DNA of 64,000 nucleotides from JAODBJ01 sp963782465. Its GTDB lineage: Bacteria; Actinomycetota; Acidimicrobiia; IMCC26256; PALSA-610. This document shows positions 63,494-64,000 of the stretch, in pieces. Location: positions 310,001 through 374,000 of the forward strand of contig CAWAJR010000003.1 in NCBI GenBank assembly GCA_963782465.1, in the 5' to 3' direction. A program made the position numbers and the translations under genes. The stretch's first letter is position 1; each line of letters begins with the position of its first letter. The notes under the pieces were generated by a model that made no database searches, was not told where the DNA came from, and saw only the letters and a list, made by a program, of their open reading frames with translations.

Positions 63494-64000
63494 GGTTCGG
63501 CGAGCGGGCCGTAGGTGTCGGGCCGGCGGGTCGCGAGGAACGGGAACAGGTCGAGCCAGTCGCGGCGCTGGTCGAGGTCGAGGTCGGCGACGCAGACGGC
63601 AGGTTCGTCGCGCGGTGCCTGCACGAGGACGCGCCCGTACGGGTCGCTCACGAACGACGAGCCGTAGAACGTAATCGGCCCTTCGCGGCCGGTGCGGTTC
63701 GGCACGACCATGAAGGTCGCGTTCGCGATCCCGTGCGCCCGGATCACCTGCTCCCACAACGGCTCGGTGTCGAAGCCGGGATGATCCGGCTCGGAACCGA
63801 TCGCGGTCGGGTAGACGATCATCTCCGCACCCGCGAGCGAATAGAGGCGCGCAACCTCGGGGAACCATTCGTCCCAGCAGGTCGGGAAGCCGACACGGGC
63901 GCTCGTACTGCCGGCCGCGATGTCGAGGACCGGGTAACCGGTGTCGCCGGGCCGGAAGTAACGGTCTTCGTAGTAGCCGGCGGTAACGGGAAGGTGGAGT
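63490..64000 (-). CDS. Nitrilase-superfamily amidase, N-carbamoylputrescine amidase-like (N-terminus beyond right edge)
   Basis: The last ~169 residues are in the window. The nucleophile Cys is in FPTCWDEWFPEVARLYSLAGAEM, and the metal- and substrate-loop YPTAIGSEPDHPGF and GIANATFMVVPNRTG are intact. LHLPVTAGYYEDRYFRPGD precedes them as in AguB-type N-carbamoylputrescine amidases. It probably hydrolyses a carbamoyl or amide bond in polyamine or related metabolism. The catalytic Glu (and probably Lys) is outside the window. The stop overlaps the methyltransferase start (GTGA). Confidence 0.88.
   Translation of the reverse strand, partial: LHLPVTAGYYEDRYFRPGDTGYPVLDIAAGSTSARVGFPTCWDEWFPEVARLYSLAGAEMIVYPTAIGSEPDHPGFDTEPLWEQVIRAHGIANATFMVVPNRTGREGPITFYGSSFVSDPYGRVLVQAPRDEPAVCVADLDLDQRRDWLDLFPFLATRRPDTYGPLAEP

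Noticed and set aside
1..64000. Integrated element, prophage or genomic island.
   Set aside because: No integrase, transposase, tRNA-linked repeat or drop in GC is visible.

Overview
The window is very GC-rich, compact DNA from an actinobacterium. Supporting signs are frequent GTG starts, a MurT/GatD pair, a BTAD/AfsR-type regulator, GAF-ANTAR and STAS proteins, a cNMP-binding/thioredoxin-reductase-like fusion, and many ATGA/GTGA start-stop overlaps. Gene style suggests Acidimicrobiia or a relative; this is inference from style, not a tested placement. I see no rRNA, tRNA, CRISPR array, insertion sequence, phage gene or origin. No gene-free stretch exceeds about 240 bases.

Layout. 1-9.7 kb: an ABC exporter half cut by the left edge, its TetR regulator with a clear palindromic operator, an MMPL exporter, a frame-disrupted AfsR-like regulator, a TPR protein fragment, a DMT-type transporter and a frame-disrupted L,D-transpeptidase. 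9.9-16.9 kb: two paralogous quinone oxidoreductases around a serine hydrolase, a cNMP/FAD reductase fusion, a putative lipoprotein and an SDR. 17-23.2 kb: the most unusual block, two tandem secreted subtilases that each end in a long array of Trp-led pentapeptides, followed within 30 bases by a membrane GGDEF-EAL protein. 23.2-35.3 kb: acyltransferase, thioredoxin behind a CsoR/CstR-like palindrome, alcohol dehydrogenase, VOC and NTF2-like proteins, MurT-GatD, a STAS/GAF-ANTAR pair, and a TetR coupled to a YbhN-like membrane protein. 35.5-39.2 kb: two Pro-rich exported proteins with matching Cys-x4-Cys-x C-termini, then ApbE, convergent with a Tat-exported phosphoesterase. 39.3-42.8 kb: a PEP mutase/isocitrate lyase family protein and metY-metX behind a palindromic promoter region. 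42.8-50.4 kb: a second phosphoesterase-like protein, a tandem universal stress protein, an acetyltransferase-SoxR pair divergent from an unknown gene with a SoxR-type promoter, and a sugar ABC importer. 50.6-64 kb: methyltransferase, PRC-barrel, PilZ, PPK2, HAD, VOC, a TPP enzyme coupled to a GlcD-like oxidase, a 2OG-oxygenase-like protein, DUF72, a frame-disrupted hybrid sensor kinase, and a methyltransferase coupled to a nitrilase-family amidase cut by the right edge.

How genes fit together. Methionine synthesis by direct sulfhydrylation is complete at the MetX/MetY step. Peptidoglycan amidation is complete (MurT-GatD). Cyclic-di-GMP signalling is represented by the GGDEF-EAL protein and a PilZ protein. 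Redox and thiol control is suggested by SoxR with a 19-bp-spacer promoter and by the palindrome before the thioredoxin gene. Several genes (AfsR-like, L,D-transpeptidase, a Pro-rich protein, sensor kinase) carry single-base frame breaks in otherwise well-conserved domains. The number of breaks makes sequencing or assembly error a serious alternative to real decay.
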